Origin: Clostridia bacterium
GTDB lineage: Bacteria; Bacillota; Clostridia; Christensenellales; CAG-138
Assembly: GCA_017448545.1 (NCBI GenBank)
Contig: JAFSLH010000013.1
Location: 1-64,000, forward strand
Length of the DNA: 64,000 nucleotides
Reading direction: 5' to 3'
Shown here: one piece after another, positions 37,969-46,830 of the stretch
Layout of the letters: each line of letters begins with the position of its first letter
Position numbering within the stretch: position 1 is the first letter of the stretch
Program-made: the position numbers and the translations under genes
The notes under the pieces: generated by a model
Database searches by the model: none
Told to the model about the DNA's origin: nothing
What the model saw: only the letters and a program-made list of their open reading frames with translations

Positions 37969-39888
37969 ATGGCAAAAATGGAAGTAAAAACTGATCTCTG
38001 GGTTGCTTCTCAGTTGAATGACTGCGGGATAAAGTTTGACGCGCAGGGCAGCGAAGTGAAAGAGATAAATGATGCACTGAAGTCCGCTTCAAAACGGGGA
38101 ACCGGAAAAATAGGATATCCAGAATATGTAGCAGTGATTCATGATTTTGTTCTTATTATCGAAGATAAATCAGACACAAATAAGCACTGCAAATATACAG
38201 AATCGGGTTTGATAGATACACAAACGAAAGCTGTTACCGACTATGCGATAAATGGGGCATACTTCTACGCAAAGCATATTGCACAGAATAGTACTTTCAA
38301 AAAGCTGTTTGCCATTGGCGTTTCAGGTGATGCAAAGCATCATAAGATTACTCCGGTATATGTGGATGACCGCGAGGGATACATAGAATTAGACCCTGTT
38401 GAGTCTTTCACAATGTTCAACCGCCAAAATATTCATGAGTATTATCTGCGGAATGTTTTGAAAGAACAAACACCGGAGGAAAAAACAACAGCGCAAATAT
38501 TAAAAGATGCTGCAGATTTACATGAGTATTTACGTACATACGGATCTTTGAAAGATCAAGATAAGCCGTTGGTTGTTTCCGGAATATTGTTGGCATTGGA
38601 TGAAATAAGCAGCGGTAGTTTCTCGATTGAATCCCTAACAGGGGATGATGTTGATACTGATGGCGACAAGATTTATGAAGCGATCAAAAAAAGAATGAAA
38701 CGGTCAAATGTCGGACCGGATGCAAAGCGCGATAAGCTGATGAGCGAGTTTGCAATCATACGGACGAGTGCAAGGCTGAATGCGATTGACAACAAACTCG
38801 GCAAAACGCCGCTAAGATACTACGCAGAATTTCTCAAGACCAATGTATTTGATAACATCAAGTATCGGTCAGCTTCCGAGGATTTTATAGGCCGTTTTTA
38901 TGGCGAGTTCATGAGTTACTCCGGCGGGGATGGACAGTCGCTTGGTATTGTATTGACACCGGCGCATATCTGTGATCTGTTTTGTGAATTGCTTGATGTA
39001 CAGCCAAATGATATTGTTCTGGATCCATGCTGCGGTACGGCAGGATTTCTGGTTGCGGCAATGCATCACATGGTTTCTGCTGCTGATTCTGACGTAAAGA
39101 AAAAGAACATTCGCAAAAAGCAGCTTCATGGATATGAATTACAAAGCAATATGTTTGCGATCGCCTGTACAAACATGATTCTTCGCGACGACGGCAACAG
39201 CAACATTCAGTGTCAGGACTTCTTAAAACAAAATCCAGCGCAGGTACAGTTGAAAAGCGCTACGGTTGGCATGATGAACCCACCCTACTCTCAAGGGACG
39301 AAGAAAGACCCGTCACAGTACGAATTATCTTTCGTTGAGCATCTGCTTGACTCATTGACACCGGGAGCGCGGGCAGCGGTAATCGTTCCACAGTCCTCCA
39401 TGACGGGTAAGACGAAAGACGAACAGAAGTTCAAGGAGAGCATTATGAAACACCATACATTGGAGGGTGTTATCACTTGCAATACTGATACTTTCTATGG
39501 TGTCGGAACAAATCCCGTAATTGCCGTGTTTACCGCTCATGAACCGCATCTGGCGGATAAAGTTTGTAAATTTATTGATTTCCGGGATGACGGATATGAG
39601 GTCAGAGCGCATGTAGGCCTTGTTGAGGGTGACTCCGCAAAAGATAAGAAACAGCATCTTCTTGATGTCTGGTTCGGTCGTACAGAGGCACCAAGTAAGT
39701 TTTGTGTCGAGTCAACAGCGCAATCCGATGACGAATGGCTGCACAGTTTTTATTACTTTAACGATGAAATACCGACGGAGTCAGATTTTGAGAAGGCCAT
39801 CGGGGATTATCTCAGCTTTGAGTTCTCCATGGTGATGCAGAACCGTGAATATCTGTTTACAGGGGGTGATAAAGATGCTGAGGCTTGA
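37969..39888 (+). CDS. BcgI-like type IIB restriction-modification A subunit (nuclease-methyltransferase)
   Basis: 639 residues, nearly the length of BcgI subunit A. The N-terminal nuclease shows P51-E52-X12-E65-D66-K67, the PE-X12-EDK pattern of BcgI-type enzymes. The adenine methyltransferase follows with motif I LDPCCGTAGF (about 348) and motif IV NPPY (about 431). Together with the specificity subunit it should cut on both sides of a bipartite site and methylate adenine in it. An HsdM reading is less likely: HsdM has no nuclease domain and no hsdR is nearby. AAAGGGG precedes the ATG. The gene is far AT-richer than its neighbours, which points to transfer. Confidence 0.85.
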   Translation: MAKMEVKTDLWVASQLNDCGIKFDAQGSEVKEINDALKSASKRGTGKIGYPEYVAVIHDFVLIIEDKSDTNKHCKYTESGLIDTQTKAVTDYAINGAYFYAKHIAQNSTFKKLFAIGVSGDAKHHKITPVYVDDREGYIELDPVESFTMFNRQNIHEYYLRNVLKEQTPEEKTTAQILKDAADLHEYLRTYGSLKDQDKPLVVSGILLALDEISSGSFSIESLTGDDVDTDGDKIYEAIKKRMKRSNVGPDAKRDKLMSEFAIIRTSARLNAIDNKLGKTPLRYYAEFLKTNVFDNIKYRSASEDFIGRFYGEFMSYSGGDGQSLGIVLTPAHICDLFCELLDVQPNDIVLDPCCGTAGFLVAAMHHMVSAADSDVKKKNIRKKQLHGYELQSNMFAIACTNMILRDDGNSNIQCQDFLKQNPAQVQLKSATVGMMNPPYSQGTKKDPSQYELSFVEHLLDSLTPGARAAVIVPQSSMTGKTKDEQKFKESIMKHHTLEGVITCNTDTFYGVGTNPVIAVFTAHEPHLADKVCKFIDFRDDGYEVRAHVGLVEGDSAKDKKQHLLDVWFGRTEAPSKFCVESTAQSDDEWLHSFYYFNDEIPTESDFEKAIGDYLSFEFSMVMQNREYLFTGGDKDAEA

Positions 39889-40978
39889 TGACCGCGAGTG
39901 GAAAGTTTTTTCGTTAACTGGTAATAGCGGGTTGTTTCCAATTCATGCCACTAGTACCGGTATTGATGGAATTAAACTAAAAGACGGTGAAGATGTTGTT
40001 GTACCATATATAACCAGAACCGAAACAAATAACGGCGTCGCTAAGTTTATATCAGCGAAAAATCTGGAATTTGGAAAAGATGATGGTTGGTGCATCACTA
40101 TTGGTCTTGATACGCAAACGGCATATTGGCAACCATCAGATTTTGTTACAGGGCAGAACATTCATGTGCTTCGAAGCGACAAATTGACTTTTTACTCTTA
40201 TCAGTTTTTAACAGTTATACTGCGTCAGCAGATGAAAAGTAAGTTTAACTGGGGCGGTAATGGGGCTACACTGGGGCGTTTGAAGAAATTGAAAATCATG
40301 CTTCCTGCTGCAAACGACGGCCAGCCTGATTATCTGTTCATGGAAGATTATGTTCGTGAATTGATGTCTGCCAAGAGAGAACAGTATCGACATTTTATTG
40401 AGGAACGACTGAAATCTATTGGGTTAGACGGTGCTAATCGGGGGGGGTACAGTGAAGCCCTGAAATCACATAAATGGCAGTCATTTCGCATTGACACTGT
40501 TTTCAATATCCTGCCGGGTAAGCGTTTGGTCGCTGCTGATTCCACCCCGGGCGACAGACCATTTATCGGAGCGCTGGATAACAGCAATGGAGTAGCCCGT
40601 TTTGTCAGTGACAAAAACGAGTCACTAGACAAGAATGTGCTTGGTGTGAATTACAATGGAAACGGTATGGTGATTGGATTTTATCATCCTTATGAGTGCA
40701 TTTTCTCCGACGATGTAAAGCGTTTTCATCTAAAGGATTGGGAAGACGATCCGTTCGTTTTGTTGTTCATGAAAACCGCCATTCTGATGCAAAAGCAAAA
40801 GTTTGGATACCTCTATAAGTTCAATGCAGACAGAATGGCGCATACCAGTATCATGCTTCCTGTTAACGACGCAGGTAAGCCGGATTATGACTTTATGGAG
40901 ATGTTCGGCAGAAAGATGATGTCGAGAAAATATAAGCAGTATTTGTCGTTTCTTTGCGACGTGCATATTGGCGCTTAG
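39875..40978 (+). CDS. BcgI-like type IIB restriction-modification B subunit (specificity)
   Basis: 367 residues. I start at ATG 39875, preceded by AGGGGGTGAT and overlapping the A gene by 14 nt; an upstream ATG at 39845 lacks a ribosome binding site. The chain is two target-recognition repeats. Each opens with a FSLTGNSG/FNILPGKR-type strand, carries a GVAKFISAKN/GVARFVSDKN box, and closes with IMLPAANDGQPDY/IMLPVNDAGKPDY and a helical spacer (about 150-185 and 345-367). Each half should read one part of a split recognition site. Confidence 0.85.
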   Translation: MLRLDDREWKVFSLTGNSGLFPIHATSTGIDGIKLKDGEDVVVPYITRTETNNGVAKFISAKNLEFGKDDGWCITIGLDTQTAYWQPSDFVTGQNIHVLRSDKLTFYSYQFLTVILRQQMKSKFNWGGNGATLGRLKKLKIMLPAANDGQPDYLFMEDYVRELMSAKREQYRHFIEERLKSIGLDGANRGGYSEALKSHKWQSFRIDTVFNILPGKRLVAADSTPGDRPFIGALDNSNGVARFVSDKNESLDKNVLGVNYNGNGMVIGFYHPYECIFSDDVKRFHLKDWEDDPFVLLFMKTAILMQKQKFGYLYKFNADRMAHTSIMLPVNDAGKPDYDFMEMFGRKMMSRKYKQYLSFLCDVHIGA

Positions 40979-40998
40979 ATTTAAGCCAAGGGAAATTA

Positions 40999-41175
40999 GA
41001 GCCTGTGAAAAAAAGTCTGTAAATAGATGAAAAGATCGGCCTTCTGTGATAAGATAAAAAACATCATAGGAGGCCGAAATATATGGCAAACAAGAAAAAA
41101 GAGTATTACAAGCCCGGACCCATGACGGAAGCTGAAAAACGAAAAAATATAAAACAAGATCGCAGAAAATGTTAA
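40999..41175 (+). mobile_element. IS256-like element, 5' remnant
   Basis: It begins GAGCCTGTGAAAAAAAG, then CTGTAAATAGATG and CTTCTGTGATA, followed by AGGAGG and a transposase-like start codon. The same motif order is seen at 205-254. Only the left end remains. Confidence 0.45.
41083..41175 (+). pseudogene. Transposase N-terminal fragment (IS256/Mutator-like)
   Basis: 30 codons starting MANKKKEYYKPGPMTEAEKR, resembling the first residues of IS256-family transposases, then a premature stop. AGGAGG lies about 9 nt upstream. The remainder of the transposase is absent. Confidence 0.5.
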
Positions 41176-41280
41176 AACAAAAATACAGAAAAAACTAAAA
41201 TAAAAGTTGCGAAATAATATTATTTGAAGCAGAAAAAGATAAAATAACGGTCGAATATCATCTGAATCTAACATTTAAGG

Positions 41281-41323
41281 AGCCGTTAAGAAACGCGAAA
41301 GGGAATCTTAACGGCTTCTTTTA
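41281..41323 (+). terminator. Rho-independent terminator
   Basis: AGCCGTTAAGA and TCTTAACGGCT form an 11-bp stem followed by TCTTTT. It would stop read-through from the R-M and IS-remnant region before the SOS cassette. Confidence 0.75.
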
Positions 41324-41348
41324 TTGCCGTCATATCACAGTTTCCAAC

Positions 41349-41362
41349 ATTTGTAAACAAAT
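41349..41362. promoter_or_regulatory. Palindromic operator candidate for the S24 repressor
   Basis: ATTTGTAAACAAAT is a perfect 6-2-6 palindrome 9 bp upstream of the -35 box of the cassette promoter. Position and symmetry fit autorepression by the XRE/S24 protein encoded next. Confidence 0.5.
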
Positions 41363-41371
41363 TATTGGTTC

Positions 41372-41400
41372 TTTACAATACAGTTTTCATGTGTTATAAT
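41372..41400 (+). promoter_or_regulatory. Promoter of the mutagenesis cassette
   Basis: TTTACA (41372-41377), 17-bp spacer, TATAAT (41395-41400); the first gene starts at 41468. Confidence 0.7.
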
Positions 41401-41467
41401 ACAAAAAAAGATCGTGGCGCGGTATCGGCGCACGAAAGGAACGTTTGATTGATCGGAGGACAGGAGC

Positions 41468-42310
41468 ATGGCAAGAAGAAGCGCGGATTCATGGACGAGC
41501 GGGAAAAGCGGCTTGATCGATATGCGGACGGGCGAAGCGGCGAGCGCGCCGGCAATCCCCGTGATTTGCGAGCGCATCCGCTATTACCGGAAGCAGCGGA
41601 ACCTGATGCAGAAGGAGCTCGGCGCGCGGATCGGCGTGTCCGGGAACGCGGTCGCGAATTGGGAAGCCGGGCGTACAAGGCCGGACATCTTTCTGATCCC
41701 CGCGATCTGTGACGCGCTCGGCATCTCGTTTGCCGAGCTGTTCGGCATGGACGCGCCGAATCTCGAGATGACGGAACGGGAAAAGAGGCTGGTGCGGCAA
41801 TACCGCCTGCTGGATCAGGAACACATGTACACGGTCGATTCCCTGATACAGACGCTGCTGACGGTGCAGGAAGCGCGAAAGGAGACGCGAAAGATCGTGC
41901 AGCTGCCGCTGTACGGCAAGTCGCTGGCGGCCGGGTTCGGCGATCCGTCCGAGTTCGAAAGCGATTCGGAGCCGATCCGCCTGTATGCGTCCCCCGCCGT
42001 TTTGCAGGCGGACTGCGTTTTCAAGGTCAACGGCGACAGTATGGAGCCGCAGTACCACAGCGGCGATCTGGTGCTGGTCAAACGGATTCCGGACGGGTCC
42101 CCGCTGCAGTTCGGCGAAGTCGGCGCTTTCATTGTCGGGAACGAGCTGTACATCAAGGAATACCGGGAAGACGGGCTGCATTCGCTGAATCCGAAGTATC
42201 CGGTCATGCGATTCGACGGGGATACGAACGTGTATCTGGTCGGGCGCGTGCTCGGCGTCGCGGAGCCGGGTGCCGTTGCGGAGGACGATCCGCTGCTTTG
42301 GAAGAAATGA
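41468..42310 (+). CDS. XRE-family repressor with S24 (LexA/UmuD-like) self-cleavage domain
   Basis: 280 residues. A lambda-repressor-like helix-turn-helix (about 33-90; LGARIGVSGNAVANWEAG) is joined to an S24 peptidase domain. The scissile Ala155-Gly156 lies in SLAAGFG, the nucleophile Ser191 in NGDSMEP and the general base Lys230 in ELYIKEY. RecA-stimulated cleavage during the SOS response should inactivate it. It heads the four-gene cassette with a Y-family polymerase and YolD-like protein and probably represses it. GGAGG/AGGAG stretches precede the ATG; a second in-frame ATG is at codon 19. Confidence 0.85.
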   Translation: MARRSADSWTSGKSGLIDMRTGEAASAPAIPVICERIRYYRKQRNLMQKELGARIGVSGNAVANWEAGRTRPDIFLIPAICDALGISFAELFGMDAPNLEMTEREKRLVRQYRLLDQEHMYTVDSLIQTLLTVQEARKETRKIVQLPLYGKSLAAGFGDPSEFESDSEPIRLYASPAVLQADCVFKVNGDSMEPQYHSGDLVLVKRIPDGSPLQFGEVGAFIVGNELYIKEYREDGLHSLNPKYPVMRFDGDTNVYLVGRVLGVAEPGAVAEDDPLLWKK

Positions 42311-42319
42311 GGAATCCCG

Positions 42320-42511
42320 ATGGAAAAACGGATCACGCTGAAAGAGCCCGTACAGACCATGCCGGGCGGAACGGACGCGGAAAAGCGGCATTTGCTGTAT
42401 TTGCAGCAGAAGGAAACGCTGGACGCCTTTTTGCAAAGGGGCGCGCTGTCTAAGGCGCAGTACGACAAGAGTCTGCATGATTTGCGGGAGAAAATGCACG
42501 AATCGGAGTAA
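42320..42511 (+). CDS. Small charged helical protein in SOS cassette
   Basis: 63 residues, Lys/Glu/Gln-rich and helical (AEKRHLLYLQQKETLDAFL, then LSKAQYDKSLHDLREKM). It starts 9 bp after the repressor and ends just before the polymerase gene. Short proteins of this kind often sit between S24 repressors and Y-family polymerases in Clostridia; the function is unknown, perhaps a polymerase partner. Confidence 0.65.
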   Translation: MEKRITLKEPVQTMPGGTDAEKRHLLYLQQKETLDAFLQRGALSKAQYDKSLHDLREKMHESE

Positions 42512-42525
42512 GGAGCGTGAGGAAC

Positions 42526-43833
42526 ATGGATGCGTCGCAGCGGTACTATCTCTGTATCGACGGCAAGTGTTTCTATGCTTCCATTGAGTGTGCGGAACGC
42601 GGGTTAAACCCCTTTGAAACGAATCTCGTCGTCGCCGATCCGTCGCGCGGCAAGAACGCGCTGTGTCTGGCGATCAGTCCGCACCTGAAATCGCTCGGCG
42701 TGCACAATCGCTGTCGGCTGTCCGATATTCCGAAGGATATTCCCTATGAAATCGCCCTGCCCCGGATGCAGCTGTATGTGGACTACTGTGCCGATATCTA
42801 CGCGCTGTACCTCGACTACCTCGCGCCGGAAGACATTCACGTCTATTCGATCGACGAAGCGTTCATTGATATCTCCAAATATCCGCAGTACTGCCGCGAT
42901 CCGAAGGGGTTTGCGAAGTTTTTGATGGACGAGATTCTGAACAAGCTGCACATACCGACGACCGCCGGCGTCGGCACGAATCTGTACCTGGCGAAGATCG
43001 CGCTGGACCTCACCGCAAAGAAAGCGAAGGACCACATCGGGTTCCTGACGGAAGAACTGTTCCGGGAACAGCTTTGGGATCACGCGCCGCTCACGGACTT
43101 TTGGGGCATTGCGCACGGGACGGCGGCACGGCTTGCCAAGCGCAACATCTTTACGATGCGCGACATCGCCCACGCGCCGGAAGAAATGCTGTACCGCACC
43201 TTCGGGATCAACGCGGAGCTGATGATCGACCATGCGTGGGGCCGGGAATCGTGCCGGATGGAGGACATCAAGAGCTACCGCAGCAAGAGCCACTCCGTTT
43301 CGTTCACGCAGATCCTTCCCCGCGACTATTACTATGACGAAGCGGAGATCGTGCTGGCGGAGATGGCGATCCACGGCTGTCTGGAGCTGTACAAGCGAAA
43401 GGTGATTACAAAGACGGTCTGCATCTTTGTCGGCTACTCGCGCAACGAATCGTATCCGGCCGCCAAGGCGACGATCAAGCTGCCGTATGCGACGCAGCTC
43501 AGCTCGATCATTGAACCGCTTGTGAAAGAGAAGTATCGGGAAATCGTGGCCCGCAGCCTGATGATCCGGCACCTCGGGATCGCGTTTGCCGACGTGCACT
43601 ACGAGGGCTGCGAGGGCTACGACCTGTTCACCGACTGGGCGGCGGTGGACAAAGAGAAGGCGGCGGAACGCGCGGTTCTGGAGATTCGGGACCGGTTCGG
43701 CAAGAACGCGGTGCTGCGCGGCATTAACCTGAAAACGGTCGGAACGCAGCGGGAACGGAACGGTTTTATCGGAGGGCACAGAGCAGGCTATGATGATGCG
43801 AGAGCAGAGGGCGAAACAGTTCGCCCCGTTTGA
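42526..43833 (+). CDS. Y-family DNA polymerase (UmuC/DinB-like)
   Basis: 435 residues from ATG 42526, chosen because AAGGAG sits about 10 nt upstream; an in-frame GTG at 42517 is the alternative. Catalytic Asp12 lies in LCIDGKCFYAS, with the steric-gate region following, and Asp110-Glu111 in YSIDEAF. The helix-hairpin-helix and little-finger parts follow. It should copy past DNA lesions with low fidelity. It is the third gene of the SOS cassette and overlaps the YolD-like gene by 44 nt, suggesting tight co-expression. Confidence 0.88.
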   Translation: MDASQRYYLCIDGKCFYASIECAERGLNPFETNLVVADPSRGKNALCLAISPHLKSLGVHNRCRLSDIPKDIPYEIALPRMQLYVDYCADIYALYLDYLAPEDIHVYSIDEAFIDISKYPQYCRDPKGFAKFLMDEILNKLHIPTTAGVGTNLYLAKIALDLTAKKAKDHIGFLTEELFREQLWDHAPLTDFWGIAHGTAARLAKRNIFTMRDIAHAPEEMLYRTFGINAELMIDHAWGRESCRMEDIKSYRSKSHSVSFTQILPRDYYYDEAEIVLAEMAIHGCLELYKRKVITKTVCIFVGYSRNESYPAAKATIKLPYATQLSSIIEPLVKEKYREIVARSLMIRHLGIAFADVHYEGCEGYDLFTDWAAVDKEKAAERAVLEIRDRFGKNAVLRGINLKTVGTQRERNGFIGGHRAGYDDARAEGETVRPV

Positions 43834-44110
43834 CGCGATGAAGGGGCTCGCGGAAGCCCTGCGGGATCGGGAGGAACGCCATTCCCGCGTCCCGAAACAC
43901 GGAATATCTGAGGAAGATCGCGAGCAGATCAACGAAACGCTCCGCAAGGTCGAGAAGGGCTCGAAGGTCTTTCTTTCCTACTATGCCGACTTTCACGACC
44001 GGGAGCGCTCCGGTATCGTCACCGAGATCAACCGTCCCTACCGATTTCTTCGCGTGGACGACGAGAAGATTTGCTTTGAGGATTTGTACGCGATCTGCGC
44101 GATCGGATAA
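43790..44110 (+). CDS. YolD-like protein
   Basis: 106 residues. REQRAKQFAPFDAMKGL at the start, then ISEEDREQINETL and IVTEINRPYRFLRVDD, matches the YolD family, whose genes accompany UmuC-type polymerases in Firmicutes and are proposed UmuD-like partners. Three ATG codons in a row make the exact start uncertain by up to two codons. The first ATG overlaps the polymerase gene by 44 nt. Confidence 0.82.
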   Translation: MMMREQRAKQFAPFDAMKGLAEALRDREERHSRVPKHGISEEDREQINETLRKVEKGSKVFLSYYADFHDRERSGIVTEINRPYRFLRVDDEKICFEDLYAICAIG

Positions 44111-44151
44111 ACACGGCAGAAAAACAGCATGGACCGGGAGGAAGGAAAACG

Positions 44152-45018
44152 ATGCACTTTGTCGATGCGAAAGCTGCGCTGAGCCGGCCGAACGGCCTGA
44201 ACATCTATCGCGGGTGCGCGCACGGCTGCGTTTACTGTGACAGCAGAAGCACGTGTTATCAGTTTACCCATCCGTTCGAGGATATCGAAGTCAAGCAGAA
44301 CACGCCGGCGCTTTTGGAAGCGCTGCTGCAGAAGAAGCGGCAGAAGATCGTGATCTCGACGGGTTCGATGAGCGATCCCTATCAGCCGTGCGAGAAGGAG
44401 TTGAAACTGACGCGGCGGTTTTTGGAACTGATCGATCAATACGGCTTCGGCGCATCGGTCCACACAAAATCCGATCTTGTTTTACGGGATATCGACCTGT
44501 TTGAGAGCATCAACCGCAAGACAAAAAGCGTTCTGCAGATGACGTTGACAGTCGCCGACGAAGGATTGAGCCGCATTCTGGAACCCAACGTCTGCACGAC
44601 CGCACGCCGGTACGAAGTATTGAAAGCGTTTCAAAAGAGGGGCGTCCCCACGGTCGTCTGGATGACGCCGATCCTGCCGTTTCTGACCGACACGGAGGAA
44701 AATCTCAGAGCCATCCTCGACTGTTGCTTTGACGCGGGCGTGAAGGGAATCGTCTGCTGGAACGCGGGCATGACCTTGCGGAGCGGCGATCGGGAATACT
44801 ATTACCGCGCGCTGGATCGGCATTTTCCGGGGCTGTCCGGGCGTTACCGCAGGCAGTACGGCGACGCGTATGAAGTCAACAGTCCGGATAACGAGCGGCT
44901 GATGCGGATCTTTCATGCCGAATGTGAAAAGCATCGCGTGATCCATGATCCGGACGAATGCTTTCGCTATATTGCCGAGATTGCGGACCGGCAAACACAG
45001 CTCCCCTTATTTGAATGA
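44152..45018 (+). CDS. Radical SAM protein, spore photoproduct lyase-like (SplB-type)
   Basis: 288 residues. Cys22, Cys26 and Cys29 form the CX3CX2C iron-sulfur motif (RGCAHGCVYC), followed by the SPL-like MSDPYQPCEKELKLT segment and TIM-barrel strands (VWMTPILPF). It belongs to the Rv2578c/SplB-like group, but lacks the extra C-terminal Cys of true lyases as far as I can see. AGGAAGG precedes the ATG 41 bp after the YolD gene, so it may be the last gene of the SOS unit and act in DNA repair (inference). Confidence 0.75.
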   Translation: MHFVDAKAALSRPNGLNIYRGCAHGCVYCDSRSTCYQFTHPFEDIEVKQNTPALLEALLQKKRQKIVISTGSMSDPYQPCEKELKLTRRFLELIDQYGFGASVHTKSDLVLRDIDLFESINRKTKSVLQMTLTVADEGLSRILEPNVCTTARRYEVLKAFQKRGVPTVVWMTPILPFLTDTEENLRAILDCCFDAGVKGIVCWNAGMTLRSGDREYYYRALDRHFPGLSGRYRRQYGDAYEVNSPDNERLMRIFHAECEKHRVIHDPDECFRYIAEIADRQTQLPLFE

Positions 45019-45133
45019 ACCGTCAACGATACCGATAACAGCTTTGTCTTACCGCCGTCAAAAGCCATCCCTTGCGGATGGTTATTCCGCGTGCGGCAAA
45101 CGGGAACTGCCGCTGCAAAACGAATTACGCGAA

Positions 45134-45943
45134 TCAGTTGCTTTCCAGGAAATCGAAGACGCGCCGGTTGAAGTCGGGGGCTTCCTCGAAGGCGGCGTGA
45201 CCGAGGCCCGGATAAACGAACAGATCGCTGTTGGCGATACGATTGTGAAGAATATGGGAGGCCTCAACGCCGACCGTCCTGTCCTGTTCGCCCGCAAGGA
45301 TCAGCGTCGGACATGGAATCTTTTCAAGATCGGAAAGCGCGTCGAACTGCAGGATCGCGTCGGCGTTGCGGAAAAAGCGCTCGTATGTTTTCGGCTTGCC
45401 GAGCAGGCCGATCAGCGGATAGAGCTTGCGCATTTTCTTCAGCCGCGCTTCCGAATAGCTGTTCTCCGCCGTGTCGATCATCAGCTCCCTGTGCGCGCCC
45501 CGCTGCGCCATATCGACCCAGCGGGAGACGTTCGCCGCGATCATCGGACTGCTGCACGGCGCGGTCACGGCAAGGACGAGCTTTTCCACGCGTTCGGGAT
45601 GGTCGATCGCAAGATACTGCGCGATCATGCCGCCCTGCGAAACGCCCATCACGCACGCGCGGTCGATCCCGAGCGTTTTCAGTACCGTCGCCTGATCCTC
45701 CGCCATCCCGCGGATGGAATACCCCGCGGGCATTTTCTCTTTGCGGCTGAACAAATATACCGTGTAGCGGTCGAAAAACAGCCGGTACGGGCCGGCAAGC
45801 AGCGCCGCCTTCCCCTGCACCGTCGCCAAGCCGTCCGAAAGCCCCGGCAGCAGCACCAGCGCCTTTTTGCCGGTTCCGAACGACGCATACCGCATGACCG
45901 TATCGCCGATCTCTGCAATTCCGTTTCTTGCGTTTCCGAACAT
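45134..45943 (-). CDS. Alpha/beta hydrolase
   Basis: 269 residues with the hydrolase-fold triad: nucleophile Ser102 in GVSQGG, Asp221 in LAGEQDRTV and His249 in GLGHAAFEE. The oxyanion-side LLPGLSDG follows strand 3. No signal peptide is seen, so it is cytoplasmic. The substrate is unknown; esterases, lactonases and haloperoxidase-like enzymes share this layout. GGAGGGAG precedes the ATG. It converges with the radical SAM gene. Confidence 0.75.
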   Translation of the reverse strand: MFGNARNGIAEIGDTVMRYASFGTGKKALVLLPGLSDGLATVQGKAALLAGPYRLFFDRYTVYLFSRKEKMPAGYSIRGMAEDQATVLKTLGIDRACVMGVSQGGMIAQYLAIDHPERVEKLVLAVTAPCSSPMIAANVSRWVDMAQRGAHRELMIDTAENSYSEARLKKMRKLYPLIGLLGKPKTYERFFRNADAILQFDALSDLEKIPCPTLILAGEQDRTVGVEASHILHNRIANSDLFVYPGLGHAAFEEAPDFNRRVFDFLESN

Positions 45944-46119
45944 CGTTCTCCCTCCCCATGTACTGCTGTCATTTTACCGCATCTGTTCCGGTTTGGGAAT
46001 GAAAACTTCCCGCCCCCTGTCAGCGATGCGTCAGAGCAGCCGGTTCCGGCCCTCCGGCAGCGCCGGATGACCGTCTGCATATTTGCTGTGAAAGCGCTCC
46101 GCGGTTTCCCGGTCGGAGA

Positions 46120-46629
46120 TTATCGCTTTCGGTAGGTCAGAATGACGCCGACGACCGAAGCCAGGAATACAATCGGGGCGAGCCGGACAAACAGGAATTC
46201 GAAGCCGTGCAGGATCGTTCCCGCTGCCGCCAATTCCGGGTTGCTGTAATCCCAGTTCAGATAGGCGCTGTTCATCGCGATCAGTGCAGCGAACACCAAT
46301 ACGATCAGCGCGCAGACGGCGATCAGCACCCAGCGAATCGCTTTCACCTTTGCCGCGCTTCTTTTGGCAAGCTGCAGATTGATGACTTCCAGCTTCTCGG
46401 AAAGCGTCTTGACGTCGTCCGCCGCCGGTTCGGCTGCGGTTTCTCCGAGCAGCGCGCTCACGGACGTATCCAGTTCGTCCGCCAGCAGAATCAGCATGCC
46501 TGCGTCCGGAACGGATAACCCGTTCTCCCACTTCGATACGGTCTGCCGAACGACGTTCAGCTTGACGGCGAGTTCTTCCTGCGACAGCCCTTTTGCCTTT
46601 CGGCGATGTTTGATGTTTTCGTGCAACAT
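46120..46629 (-). CDS. XRE-family regulator with two membrane spans
   Basis: 169 residues. An N-terminal helix-turn-helix (1-60; GLSQEELAVKLNVVRQTVSKWENG) is followed by a linker and two hydrophobic spans (about 96-118 and 140-164). Membrane-tethered XRE proteins of this build are common in Firmicutes next to genes they control; the ligand is unknown. GGAGG precedes the ATG. Confidence 0.8.
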   Translation of the reverse strand: MLHENIKHRRKAKGLSQEELAVKLNVVRQTVSKWENGLSVPDAGMLILLADELDTSVSALLGETAAEPAADDVKTLSEKLEVINLQLAKRSAAKVKAIRWVLIAVCALIVLVFAALIAMNSAYLNWDYSNPELAAAGTILHGFEFLFVRLAPIVFLASVVGVILTYRKR

Positions 46630-46659
46630 GATTTGCGCCTCCCTGTTTTGGTTGGCCCG

Positions 46660-46688
46660 ATTGTATCGCGATTATGCCGCTGCCGCAA
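46660..46688 (-). promoter_or_regulatory. Promoter of the membrane XRE gene
   Basis: Minus strand TTGCGG (46688-46683), 17-bp spacer, TACAAT (46665-46660), about 30 bp before the ATG. Confidence 0.55.
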
Positions 46689-46830
46689 GCAACGCGGGTT
46701 AACATCCGCGCAACGGCGGGCAACTGGGATACGCCCCGGCCGGGATTCGAAGAAACAGTTCCATGTCCACGAACTGTTCCTTCGTTGTTATAACCTGTTT
46801 GTCTTATTCAGAATATCGCAAATCGGTCCG

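Noticed and set aside
37969..40978. Type I restriction-modification (hsdM-hsdS)
   Set aside because: The A subunit carries its own PE-X12-EDK nuclease and no hsdR is present, so type IIB fits better.
41468..42310. Host LexA
   Set aside because: The N-terminal domain is XRE-type, not the LexA winged helix, and the gene heads a polymerase cassette.
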